A program made the translations under genes and the position numbers. 39,065 nt of DNA from an uncultured Mediterraneibacter sp. (GTDB taxonomy: Bacteria; Bacillota; Clostridia; Lachnospirales; Lachnospiraceae). The stretch is taken from the NCBI GenBank assembly GCA_944376695.1, contig CALWDM010000025.1, forward strand, positions 1 through 39,065, written 5' to 3'. Of the stretch, positions 9,860 to 17,241 are shown in pieces. The first letter of the stretch is position 1. Every line of letters begins with the position of its first letter. Below the pieces are notes generated by a model that was not told the origin of the DNA, made no database searches, and saw only the letters and a program-made list of their open reading frames with translations.

Positions 9860-9917
9860 GCCAGATAAAGCTCGCGCAGTTTGCTCGCTGAAGAGGAAAC
9901 TGCCGCGGGCTCATGGC
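9860..9917 (+). other. Hairpin between secY and adk
   Basis: AGCTCGCGCAGTTT (9869-9882) pairs with AAACTGCCGCGGGCT (9897-9911), with one bulged C and one G.U pair. An outer GCCA/TGGC pair (9860-9863, 9914-9917) extends it. No U-run follows, so an RNA processing or stability element is more likely than a terminator. Confidence 0.6.
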
Positions 9918-9953
9918 TTATTTGAATATAAAAAGGAACGGAGGTATGAGTTA

Positions 9954-10598
9954 ATGAAGATCATCATGCTGGGCGCACCGGGCGCAGGGAAGGGAACACA
10001 GGCGAAAAAGATCGCGGAGAAGTACGGGATTCCGCACATTTCTACAGGAGACATTTTCCGCGCGAATATCAAGAACGGCACAGAGCTTGGCAGGAAGGCG
10101 AAGACTTATATGGATCAGGGTCTTCTTGTGCCGGATGAGCTGGTCGTTGATCTTGTTGTAGACAGAGTAAATCAGGAGGACTGCGCGAATGGATATGTTC
10201 TCGACGGCTTCCCGCGTACGATCCCGCAGGCGGAGGCGCTGGACAAAGCGCTCTCAGAGATGGGACAGAAGATGGATTACGCGATCAACGTGGAAGTGCC
10301 GGATGACAATATCGTAAACCGTATGTCAGGGAGAAGAGCATGTGTGGACTGCGGCGCCACTTACCACATCGTATATGCTCCGACAGAGGAAGAGGGCGTC
10401 TGTGACAAGTGCGGCGGAAGTCTGATCCTGAGAGATGATGACAAGCCGGAGACCGTGCTTAAGAGACTTGGCGTGTACCATGAGCAGACTCAGCCTCTGA
10501 TCGACTATTATACCCAGTCGGGTATCCTGAAAGAGGTTGACGGAACGATCGATATCAACGATGTCTTCGCGGAAATAGTGAAGATTCTGGGAGCGTGA
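9954..10598 (+). CDS. adk: Adenylate kinase, zinc-LID type
   Basis: A 214-residue enzyme catalysing ATP + AMP = 2 ADP in the cytoplasm. The P-loop GAPGAGKGT is at residues 7-15 and the AMP site includes [10 protein letters not shown] and [10 protein letters not shown]. The LID carries CVDC ... CDKC, the four-cysteine zinc site of Gram-positive long-form enzymes. GGAGG at 9940-9944 sets the start. Next comes infA rather than map, which is the usual neighbour. Confidence 0.98.
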   Translation: MKIIMLGAPGAGKGTQAKKIAEKYGIPHISTGDIFRANIKNGTELGRKAKTYMDQGLLVPDELVVDLVVDRVNQEDCANGYVLDGFPRTIPQAEALDKALSEMGQKMDYAINVEVPDDNIVNRMSGRRACVDCGATYHIVYAPTEEEGVCDKCGGSLILRDDDKPETVLKRLGVYHEQTQPLIDYYTQSGILKEVDGTIDINDVFAEIVKILGA

Positions 10599-10690
10599 TC
10601 CGTAAGCGAAGCGGGAGATAACTAAAACTTGCCCCGAGGGGGGAAGGCGTAAACCCGAATGGGGCGCGCCGTGATCAGGAGGATTAATAT

Positions 10691-10909
10691 ATGTCAAAAG
10701 CTGACGTAATCGAGATTGAGGGAGTTGTAGTAGAGAAACTCCCGAATGCAATGTTCAGAGTGGAGCTTGAAAACGGGCACATTGTTCTGGCCCACATCAG
10801 CGGTAAGCTGAGAATGAATTTTATCAAGATCCTGCCGGGAGATAAGGTGACGCTGGAGATGTCGCCATATGATCTGAGCAAAGGAAGAATCATCTGGAGA
10901 GATAAATGA
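10691..10909 (+). CDS. infA: Translation initiation factor IF-1
   Basis: A 72-residue single OB-fold protein: [30 protein letters not shown], ending GRIIWRDK. It blocks the A site during initiation. Length and sequence are exactly those of the family. CAGGAGG at 10677-10683 precedes the ATG. The preceding 92-bp gap has a GCCCC/GGGGC hairpin (from about 10632 to 10667). The stop overlaps the first arm of the next repeat element. Confidence 0.98.
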   Translation: MSKADVIEIEGVVVEKLPNAMFRVELENGHIVLAHISGKLRMNFIKILPGDKVTLEMSPYDLSKGRIIWRDK

Positions 10910-11014
10910 CCGAAAGCAACTTAGTGAAAGCGAGGCAAAGCCGAAGCTTGAACTTAGTGCGAGGTCGTTCCGTGAGATTGGCGAGGTGTTTTCGAGCCTA
11001 GCGAACGGAACTTC
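10908..11014 (+). repeat. Two-hairpin repeat element (infA-rpmJ gap)
   Basis: The outer pair GACC (10908-10911) and GGTC encloses module 1, ACTTAGTGAAAGC (10919-10931) with GCTTGAACTTAGT (10946-10958), capped by GGC-AAA-GCC. Module 2 is GTTCCGT (10967-10973) with ACGGAAC (11005-11011) around GATTGGC/GCCTAGC. Compared with 5566-5672, both arms of each stem change together: A-T to G-C in module 1, and TT/AA to CG/CG in module 2. Confidence 0.82.
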
Positions 11015-11041
11015 CTTGAAAGAAATTCAGTGAAATAGTAG

Positions 11042-11071
11042 TTGACGTTAATATGCATTTGATGCTATACT
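11042..11071 (+). promoter_or_regulatory. Internal sigma-A-type promoter before rpmJ
   Basis: TTGACG (11042-11047), an 18-bp spacer, then TATACT (11066-11071). It lies within the cluster just after a repeat element and 80 bp before rpmJ. It is followed by a hairpin in the leader (GGTC/GACC outer, TTGGG/CCCAA inner, about 11079-11110). Confidence 0.65.
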
Positions 11072-11151
11072 GTCAGATGGTCACCATTGGGGAGGTGTGC
11101 CCAATCGACCGGAAAATGTAGGCAGAGCAAAGAAGGGAAGGAGGATTTGAC

Positions 11152-11265
11152 GTGAAGGTTAGATCATCAGTAAAACCAATTTGTGAAAAATGCAAAATCA
11201 TTAAAAGAAAAGGAAGCATCAGAGTAATCTGCGAGAATCCGAAGCACAAACAGCGCCAGGGCTAA
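11152..11265 (+). CDS. rpmJ: 50S ribosomal protein L36, zinc-binding type, GTG start
   Basis: A 37-residue protein reading [20 protein letters not shown] and on to NPKHKQRQG. Cys11, Cys14, Cys27 and His32 form the zinc site of the C+ type. AAGGGAAGGAGG at 11133-11144 precedes the GTG. The family is always this short, so it is easily missed. It has its own likely promoter at 11042-11071 and is separated from rpsM by an unusually long 580-bp gap. Confidence 0.96.
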   Translation: MKVRSSVKPICEKCKIIKRKGSIRVICENPKHKQRQG

Positions 11266-11400
11266 AACACTGGCATTGAACACTTAATGAGAGCGAGCTG
11301 AAAGCGAAGCTCAAATTTAGTGAGAAAGCCCATCCGGAAACTTAGCGAGGCATTATCGAGCTTAGTTGAGGGATGTTTCATTATCCAGTGTTAGGCGCAC
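11266..11400 (+). repeat. Extended hairpin-repeat element (rpmJ-rpsM gap)
   Basis: The outer stem AACACTGG (11266-11273) with CCAGTGTT (11385-11392) encloses the whole element. Module 1 is ACTTAATGAGAGC (11282-11294) with GCTCAAATTTAGT (11309-11321), capped by GCT-GAA-AGC. Module 2 is CATCC (11331-11335) with GGATG (11371-11375). Near-identical stretches are shared with 6107-6262, including CACTGGCATTGAACACTTAA and TTAGGCGCACGGA. Confidence 0.8.
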
Positions 11401-11845
11401 GGATGTGCAGTGGATTGATGCACGTTTACCAGTGAATATAAATGGAAAGCGTGCGGCATGATTTAAGCGGCTGACAGCGCGGCACACAAGGCGTGTGCAG
11501 AGCTGTTTCATATACAAGTAAGGATACACCGCACCTGTACACAGGTACCGCAGGGCGCGTGTTCTGGCATTTTCACGGCAGCATGTCCAGACGGATAAGC
11601 GAAAATGCGATTGTATATTGCTTCTAATACCCGGCATTTGCATTGACGGATTTTTGAAAAGAGGATCCGCGCCGGGAAAGGGCGTGGAAGAGAAACACGC
11701 CTGGGCTGGGATATCGGGTAAACGAAAGTCTTAATTATGAAAAAAGCCCGGTAGGGTGCGGCACCAGGAGGCAGAGGATGCACTGGATGGCACTCGCAGC
11801 CTCAGTTAAAGACAGTATCAGACAAAGAAAATGGAGGAAAGACAC
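11401..11845 (+). other. Long non-coding leader before rpsM
   Basis: About 445 bp without a convincing gene. Perfect short hairpins are visible: ACCTGT-AC-ACAGGT (about 11532), GCATTTTC ... GAAAATGC (about 11568-11610) and GGCGTG/CACGCC (about 11682-11703). No clear promoter and no match to a riboswitch class I know. A long regulatory leader for the rpsM-rplQ part is possible. Confidence 0.4.
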
Positions 11846-12214
11846 ATGGCTCGTATTGCAGGTGTAGACTTACCAAGAGACAAACGTGTAGAAATCGGTC
11901 TGACTTATATCTATGGAATCGGTAGAACAAGCTCAAACCGTATCTTAGCAGAGGCAGGAGTAGATCCTAATACTCGCGTAAGAGATCTTACAAGTGAAGA
12001 AGTAAAGAAGATCAGTGCAGTGATCGATGAGACTCAGGTCGTAGAAGGTGATCTCAGAAGAGAGATCCAGCTCAATATCAAGAGACTGAAAGAAATCGGT
12101 TGCTACCGTGGGATCCGCCACAGAAAAGGACTTCCGGTACGTGGTCAGAAGACAAAGACCAATGCAAGAACATGCAAAGGTCCAAAGAGAACAGTTGCAA
12201 ACAAGAAGAAATAG
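11846..12214 (+). CDS. rpsM: 30S ribosomal protein S13 (uS13)
   Basis: A 122-residue protein: [30 protein letters not shown], then [31 protein letters not shown], the S13 signature. It contacts the P-site tRNA and L5 across the interface. ATGGAGGAAA at 11831-11840 supplies the ribosome binding site for ATG 11846; reading from 11831 would put that site inside the gene. First gene of the alpha-type group here. Confidence 0.97.
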   Translation: MARIAGVDLPRDKRVEIGLTYIYGIGRTSSNRILAEAGVDPNTRVRDLTSEEVKKISAVIDETQVVEGDLRREIQLNIKRLKEIGCYRGIRHRKGLPVRGQKTKTNARTCKGPKRTVANKKK

Positions 12215-12335
12215 GCCGAAAGCAACTTAATGAGAACGAGCTGAAAGCGAAGTTCGAATTTAGTGCGAGGCCGTTCGCGAATCTTAGTGAATGCAAGCGG
12301 CAAAGCGCAGCATGAGCTTAGCTGAGCGAACTACC
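12212..12335 (+). repeat. Composite hairpin-repeat element (rpsM-rpsK gap)
   Basis: Module 1 is ACTTAATGAGAAC (12225-12237) with GTTCGAATTTAGT (12252-12264), capped by GCT-GAA-AGC. Module 2 is closed by GTTCGC (12273-12278) and GCGAAC (12326-12331). Inside it, instead of the usual short loop, lies another full module-1-type hairpin, CTTAGTGAATGC (12283-12294) with GCATGAGCTTAG (12310-12321), with the same T.T and tandem G.A mismatches. Confidence 0.8.
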
Positions 12336-12369
12336 TTTTGAAGAGATTAAAGAAAGTAGGTTAGTTTAA

Positions 12370-12765
12370 ATGGCAAAGAAGGTTGCAAAAAAAGTAACAA
12401 AAAAACGTGTCAAGAAAAACGTTGAACGGGGACAGGCACATATCCAGTCGTCTTTTAATAATACGATCGTAACATTAACGGATACACAGGGGAATGCTCT
12501 TTCATGGGCAAGCGCCGGCGGCCTGGGATTCAGAGGTTCAAGGAAATCTACTCCATATGCAGCACAGATGGCAGCTGAGACAGCAGCAAAGGCAGCTCTT
12601 GTGCATGGACTTAAATCCGTAGATGTATTCGTAAAAGGACCGGGATCAGGAAGAGAAGCAGCAATCCGCGCGCTTCAGGCATGCGGTATCGATGTGGTGA
12701 GCATCAAGGACGTAACACCGGTTCCGCACAACGGATGCCGTCCGCCGAAACGCAGAAGAGTGTAA
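12370..12765 (+). CDS. rpsK: 30S ribosomal protein S11 (uS11)
   Basis: A 131-residue protein with a lysine-rich start and the core [40 protein letters not shown] and [18 protein letters not shown]11 forms the 30S platform beside the mRNA exit. The ribosome binding site is weak (GAAAGTAGG at 12352-12360), unlike its neighbours. A perfect AGCGGCG-TGA-CGCCGCT hairpin (12806-12822) lies between it and rpsD. Confidence 0.97.
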   Translation: MAKKVAKKVTKKRVKKNVERGQAHIQSSFNNTIVTLTDTQGNALSWASAGGLGFRGSRKSTPYAAQMAAETAAKAALVHGLKSVDVFVKGPGSGREAAIRALQACGIDVVSIKDVTPVPHNGCRPPKRRRV

Positions 12766-12845
12766 TTGCGTATCTGATCACTGACGTACAACGGAAATTA
12801 AGAAAAGCGGCGTGACGCCGCTGCGATAAAATTAGGAGGATAGAC

Positions 12846-13439
12846 ATGGCAGTAAACAGAGTTCCTGTTCTTAAAAGATGCCGTTCATTAGGCATGGATC
12901 CGATTTATCTCGGAATCAATAAGAAATCTAACAGACAGCTGAAGAGATCAAACAGAAAAATGAGCGAGTATGGTCTTCAGCTCCGTGAGAAACAGAAAGC
13001 AAAATTCATCTACGGCGTTCTCGAGAAACCGTTCAGAAACTACTTTGAGAAGGCAAAACAGATGGAAGGAATGACAGGCGACAACCTGATGAGACTTCTT
13101 GAGTCCAGGCTGGACAATGTAATGTTCCGCATGGGATTTGCAAGAACAAGAAAAGAAGCGAGACAGATCGTTGACCACAAGCATGTACTCGTAAACGGCA
13201 AGCAGGTGAACATTCCGTCTTACCTTGTAAAAGCCGGAGACACGATCGAAATCAAAGAGAATAAGAAAGGCTCACAGAGATACAAAGAGATTCTCGAAGT
13301 GACAGGCGGAAACATGATTCCGGACTGGCTTGAGGCTGACTCGGAGAATCTGAAAGGAACAGTGAAAGAGCTTCCGGCAAGAGAAGCTATCGATGTTCCG
13401 GTAGATGAAATGTTGATCGTCGAGTTATATTCTAAGTAA
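12846..13439 (+). CDS. rpsD: 30S ribosomal protein S4 (uS4)
   Basis: A 197-residue protein: [20 protein letters not shown], then an S4 RNA-binding domain with [37 protein letters not shown]4 is a primary 16S assembly protein and, in many bacteria, an autogenous repressor. This is the form without the N-terminal zinc cysteines. TAGGAGGA at 12833-12840 sets the start. Confidence 0.97.
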   Translation: MAVNRVPVLKRCRSLGMDPIYLGINKKSNRQLKRSNRKMSEYGLQLREKQKAKFIYGVLEKPFRNYFEKAKQMEGMTGDNLMRLLESRLDNVMFRMGFARTRKEARQIVDHKHVLVNGKQVNIPSYLVKAGDTIEIKENKKGSQRYKEILEVTGGNMIPDWLEADSENLKGTVKELPAREAIDVPVDEMLIVELYSK

Positions 13440-13498
13440 TATCGGCTGCAACAGCGTATCCCCTCAACATTTTAAAACCCATAAGGAGGGTCTGTGTA

Positions 13499-14458
13499 GT
13501 GTTTGATTTTAATAAACCTAATATTGAAATTACGGATGTTTCAGATGATAAAAAGTATGGAAGGTTTGTCGTAGAACCGCTGGAGAGAGGCTACGGGACA
13601 ACGCTTGGAAACTCCCTGAGAAGGATCATGCTTTCTTCTCTTCCGGGAGCTGCGATCAGTTCTGTTAAGATCGACGGCGTGCTCCACGAGTTCAGCTCCA
13701 TCCCGGGTGTGAAGGAAGATGTCACGGAGATCATCATGAACCTGAAATCTCTTGCCATCAGGAACACATCTGAATCAGATGAAGTGAGGACCGCGTATAT
13801 CCAGTTCGAGGGAGAGGGCGTTGTAACAGGCGCTGACATCCAGGCGGATTCTGATATTGAGATCATCAACCCGGAGCAGGTCATCGCTACGCTGAGCGGC
13901 GGAAAAGACAGCAGACTGTATATGGAACTGACCATTTCAAAGGGCAGAGGATATGTAAGTGCAGATAAGAATAAGACCGAGGACATGCCGATCAGCGTGA
14001 TCCCGATCGATTCCATCTACACACCGGTCGAGCGTGTCAATCTCACTGTGGAAAATACCCGTGTGGGTCAGATCACAGACTATGACAAGCTTACGCTTGA
14101 CGTATGGACAAAAGGCACGATGCTCCCGGACGAGGCAGTCAGTCTCGCTGCAAAAGTGTTGAGCGAGCATCTGAAACTCTTTGTGGATCTGTCTGAGGTT
14201 GCCCAGTCAGCAGAGGTCATGATCGAGAAAGAGGATGACGAGAAAGAGAAAGTTCTTGAGATGAGCATCGATGAGCTTGAGCTTTCTGTTCGTTCATACA
14301 ATTGTCTGAAGAGAGCCGGAATCAATACAGTGGAAGAGCTTACAAACAAAACTCCGGAGGATATGATGAAAGTCCGCAATCTTGGACGTAAATCTCTGGA
14401 AGAGGTGCTTACGAAGCTGAAAGAGCTCAATCTGGAGCTCAACCAGGGCGACGAATAA
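13499..14458 (+). CDS. rpoA: RNA polymerase alpha subunit, GTG start
   Basis: A 319-residue protein. The N-terminal dimerisation domain has [30 protein letters not shown] linker follows, then the C-terminal domain with [20 protein letters not shown] and [14 protein letters not shown] that binds UP elements and activators. GTG 13499 lies about ten bases after AAGGAGGG (13482-13489). A long 285-bp gap separates it from rplQ. Confidence 0.98.
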   Translation: MFDFNKPNIEITDVSDDKKYGRFVVEPLERGYGTTLGNSLRRIMLSSLPGAAISSVKIDGVLHEFSSIPGVKEDVTEIIMNLKSLAIRNTSESDEVRTAYIQFEGEGVVTGADIQADSDIEIINPEQVIATLSGGKDSRLYMELTISKGRGYVSADKNKTEDMPISVIPIDSIYTPVERVNLTVENTRVGQITDYDKLTLDVWTKGTMLPDEAVSLAAKVLSEHLKLFVDLSEVAQSAEVMIEKEDDEKEKVLEMSIDELELSVRSYNCLKRAGINTVEELTNKTPEDMMKVRNLGRKSLEEVLTKLKELNLELNQGDE

Positions 14459-14743
14459 GAGAGAGCCCGCGGCGATAATTGGATAAATACTCTGCCGGTA
14501 AGACCGAAGCGCGCGGCGGGGGCATTTGATTAATAAGCCCGAAGATGCATAACCAAATGTGAGATTCTAGTTCAGCCATGTATTGACCGGGCACAGAAAC
14601 CATGCTCGCATGGTTTTGGGGGCGGGCATATACATGGGATGAGCGCCTGTTCATGAGCAAAGAGCGGCGGCAGCCGCAGTAAGCACGAAAGTGCGGCTTT
14701 GCGATTGGCGCGGCTGAACGGAAATTTAGGAGGAAATAATAAA
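14459..14743 (+). other. Hairpin-rich gap between rpoA and rplQ
   Basis: No gene is visible. AAACCATG-CTCG-CATGGTTT (14597-14616) is a perfect 8-bp hairpin followed by one more T and then G-rich sequence. Further on come GCGGC/GCCGC and GCAC-GAAA-GTGC, a GNRA-capped stem, around 14666-14697. The spacing is unusually long for this gene pair. The first hairpin resembles an attenuator, but its U-run is short. Confidence 0.5.
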
Positions 14744-15280
14744 ATGGCAAAGTATAGAAAACTCGGCAGAACATCAGGCCAGAGAAAGGCCCTGATCAGA
14801 AATCAGGTAACAGCTCTGTTAAATAACGGAAAGATTATTACAACAGAGGCAAAGGCAAAAGAGATCCGCAAGGTCGCTGAAGGTCTGATCGCCCTGGCTG
14901 TAAAAGAGAAAGACAACTACGATGAAGTTACCGTAAAAGCGAAAGTTGCCCGCAAGGACAAAGACGGCAAGAGGGTAAAAGAAGTAGTTGACGGAAAAAA
15001 AGTAACTGTTTACGATGAAGTGGACAAGACGATCAGGAAGGATCAGCCGAGCAGACTTCACGCAAGACGCGAGATGCTCAGAGTTCTCTGCCCGGTCAGG
15101 GAGGTTCCTGCGAAGGCAGCCGGAAAGAAAGCCAACACAAAGAAGATAGATGTGGCTGAGAAGCTTTTCACAGAGATCGCTCCGAAGTACACAGGCCGCA
15201 GCGGCGGATATACAAGGATCGTTAAGATCGGACAGCGTAAAGGCGACGCGGCTATGGAAGTTCTGATCGAGCTTGTGTAA
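14744..15280 (+). CDS. rplQ: 50S ribosomal protein L17 (bL17), extended form
   Basis: A 178-residue protein: MAKYRKLGRTSGQRKALIRNQ, then a lysine- and valine-rich insert (KVARKDKDGKRVKEVVDGKK region, residues about 70-105) and the C-terminal block YTRIVKIGQRKGDAAMEVLIELV. L17 in many bacteria is near 120-130 residues, so this one is about 50 longer. ATG 14744 follows TTTAGGAGGAAA; an upstream in-frame ATG at 14699 lacks a ribosome binding site. Last gene of the ribosomal cluster here. Confidence 0.95.
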   Translation: MAKYRKLGRTSGQRKALIRNQVTALLNNGKIITTEAKAKEIRKVAEGLIALAVKEKDNYDEVTVKAKVARKDKDGKRVKEVVDGKKVTVYDEVDKTIRKDQPSRLHARREMLRVLCPVREVPAKAAGKKANTKKIDVAEKLFTEIAPKYTGRSGGYTRIVKIGQRKGDAAMEVLIELV

Positions 15281-15433
15281 TTACATGCTGATATCAGTCA
15301 GAAAAAATTTTAAATAAGAAAAAGAAATTTGCCACCGGGTAAATGCAGCGTTGAAACTGTGTCGTCAGGTCTTAGAAGATACAGGGTCAGCGCTTTTCTT
15401 TTGCGCCTGCCGGGACATGGGAGGAGGCGGCAG

Positions 15434-15493
15434 CCCGCCGGCCGGACGGGGACCATGCAGGAGCCCGCCGGCCGGGCAGGGATTATGCAGGAG
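15434..15493 (+). repeat. 30-bp GC-rich tandem repeat, two units
   Basis: Units at 15434-15463 and 15464-15493 both begin CCCGCCGGCCGG and end ATGCAGGAG, differing at four of thirty positions. They lie in the leader of the SMR gene. The bases just before look like a third, degraded unit. Confidence 0.8.
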
Positions 15494-15534
15494 AGAGCAG
15501 TCCGGGGCAGACAGAAAAAGGAGAGTACATATAA

Positions 15535-15855
15535 ATGGAATGGTTATTTTTAGTCGTTGCAGGAGGACTGGAGGTGTTCTGGTCCACATGCATGAAATAT
15601 TCGGAAGGTTTTACTGATTTGAAGTTCTCTATACTGACAGTCGTGGGGATGATCTTCAGTTTTCTGTTTTTGTCCCAGGCGACGAAGAGCCTGCCCCTGG
15701 GGACCGCATATGCGGTCTGGACAGGGATCGGAGCTCTGGGCGCTGTGATCGTAGGCATCGTACTGTTTAAAGAGCCGGTCACAGCGGCAAGAATTTTTTT
15801 TGTATCGATGCTTCTAATCGGGATCGTTGGGCTGAAAGTGACTTCAGGTCACTAA
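15535..15855 (+). CDS. gdx: SMR-family exporter, Gdx/SugE type (probable guanidinium exporter)
   Basis: A 106-residue, four-helix membrane protein of the small multidrug resistance family. Glu13 in LVVAGGLEVFW is the conserved substrate- and proton-coupling carboxylate. The segment TKSLPLGTAYAVWTGIGALGAVIVGIVLFKE is characteristic of the Gdx/SugE branch, whose studied members export guanidinium as dual-topology dimers. AAAAAGGAGAG at 15517-15527 precedes the ATG. It stands alone, after rplQ and convergent with the fucosidase unit. I see no canonical guanidine riboswitch upstream. The branch assignment is from sequence; the substrate is inferred from the family. Confidence 0.85.
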   Translation: MEWLFLVVAGGLEVFWSTCMKYSEGFTDLKFSILTVVGMIFSFLFLSQATKSLPLGTAYAVWTGIGALGAVIVGIVLFKEPVTAARIFFVSMLLIGIVGLKVTSGH

Positions 15856-15879
15856 AACAGGTTCCCTTTTCTTCTTATT

Positions 15880-17241
15880 TTACGCTCTGTGGAGGATAAA
15901 ACAATCCGCGTAGAAAGCGTCCGTGAGGTCAATATGAGAGGCGTCCGCAATTATGCGTGTCCCTTCTGCGGCAAAGGAGATCTCCTCTCCTGTGCGCATC
16001 AGTGTAACACGGCGGATCGTCTCATCTGTGTCGATATGCAGGCGCCCCGGGAGCCGGGGGTTTTTTTCGTAGAGATAAAAGGCATAGATCCTGTCTCCCC
16101 GGCTGGTGTACCTGAATCTGCGGACAGAATATGGAGCGGCGCATACCGTTCCGTAGATCCCCTCCCCATGGATGCTCAGCCATCTGCCAAGCTCTTTCAT
16201 GGAGACGACTGCAGGCGCAGGCAGCTCTCCGTCGGGCTGAGGAGCGACATTGAGAGCGAGGTTTCCGCCGCGGCATACGACGTCCAGGAGAAGATGCACC
16301 AGTTCGCGGCCTGTCTTGAACTCATCCGTATAGTGGAATGAAAAACGTCTGCCAATGGTAGTGCATGTCTCCCACGGGATAAGGAGTGGCTCTTCTGGGA
16401 TTTGTTTTTCCGGGGTGACGATGTTTTCGTATTCACCGCCTACTGTCCGGTCGCAGACGATCAGGTGCGGCTGGGCGGACGCGCGCAGTTTTTTTACGAT
16501 TTCGCCCAGGCGGATGTCCTGGTCCAGGTTTTCCTCCCTGACCCAGCCGCCATCCAGCCACAGGCAGTCGATCTTACCGTATTTCGTACAGAGCTCTTCG
16601 ATCTGGCGGTGGGTAAATTTTACAAACTTTTCCCATAAGCCGGGATGCTCGCTGATCGTATAATTTACATTGCGGGAAGGCGCAGTACCGAACGCTCTGT
16701 GCCAGTAGCAGTCGCTGTGCCAGTCCGGTTTGGAAAAATATGCGGATATGGCCAGACCGCGCCGGCGGAACTCATCAAAGAGAGAACCCGTGATATCCGC
16801 GTAAGGACTCGTGTGGAAAGGACATGAGGGATCGGTTATCTTATAGTCTGTGGTCTCTGTGTCAAACATGCAGAAACCGTCATGGTGTTTGGTGGTAAAG
16901 AGCAGATACTTAAAACCGCATTCCTCCGCGAGCTGCGCCCATTTGTCCGGACGGAATCTGACCGGGTTAAATGTCCTGTTTGCGTTGATATACTGCTCCT
17001 TGAAGGTCTCGATGTCTGTCCAGTCCACATCCTCCTGCGACCATTCTGCATCGCCGTCCGACAGAGGCCAGGACTCATAAGTGCCGAGCTGGCACCCGGG
17101 AGCCCAGTGCATCATCAGGCCCAGCTTGAGCCCTGTGAACCATTTGATATGTTCCCGGACAGCGGCGTTGTCTGTGAGCCTGTAATCCTCAGTGCGGGTA
17201 TAGGTGTGAATCCCATTGTTAACGATCGTCTGTTTCGCCAT
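15880..17241 (-). CDS. GH29 alpha-L-fucosidase, cytoplasmic
   Basis: A 453-residue glycoside hydrolase with a TIM barrel typical of GH29: KLGLMMHWAPGCQLGTYESWP, then YLLFTTKHHDGFCMFDT and IDCLWLDGGW, where Asp230 matches the family nucleophile. It removes alpha-linked L-fucose from glycans. No signal peptide is present, so it acts inside the cell on imported oligosaccharides. The ATG at 17241 follows AAAAAGGAGAATACT; an earlier in-frame start lies deep in the upstream kinase gene and is not used. The start overlaps the 3' end of the kinase gene by 23 bp, making it the third gene of the regulator-kinase-fucosidase operon. Confidence 0.92.
   Translation of the reverse strand: MAKQTIVNNGIHTYTRTEDYRLTDNAAVREHIKWFTGLKLGLMMHWAPGCQLGTYESWPLSDGDAEWSQEDVDWTDIETFKEQYINANRTFNPVRFRPDKWAQLAEECGFKYLLFTTKHHDGFCMFDTETTDYKITDPSCPFHTSPYADITGSLFDEFRRRGLAISAYFSKPDWHSDCYWHRAFGTAPSRNVNYTISEHPGLWEKFVKFTHRQIEELCTKYGKIDCLWLDGGWVREENLDQDIRLGEIVKKLRASAQPHLIVCDRTVGGEYENIVTPEKQIPEEPLLIPWETCTTIGRRFSFHYTDEFKTGRELVHLLLDVVCRGGNLALNVAPQPDGELPAPAVVSMKELGRWLSIHGEGIYGTVCAAPYSVRRFRYTSRGDRIYAFYLYEKNPRLPGRLHIDTDETIRRVTLMRTGEEISFAAEGTRIIADASHIDLTDAFYADCFILHRA

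Noticed and set aside
11401-11845. Group II intron or known riboswitch in the rpmJ-rpsM gap
   Set aside because: A GTGCGG word and several hairpins suggested it, but no domain V-like hairpin, no reverse transcriptase and no known aptamer core could be found.
15281-15320. Intrinsic terminator after rplQ
   Set aside because: CTGATATCAG is followed by A/T-rich sequence, but the stem is short and the run begins with A, so I did not call it.
15281-15534. Guanidine riboswitch upstream of the SMR gene
   Set aside because: I looked for the ACGR-loop hairpin pair (guanidine-II) and the conserved blocks of classes I and III. A GGACGGGG string occurs but is not closed by a complementary stem, and the other blocks are absent.
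15329-15617. Short plus-strand frames over the GC-rich repeats
   Set aside because: Gly/Arg/Pro-rich translations arise from the 30-bp repeat itself; no homology, and both overlap the SMR leader or gene.
15856-15879. Terminator between the convergent SMR and fucosidase genes
   Set aside because: The 24-bp interval is pyrimidine-rich but has no hairpin.
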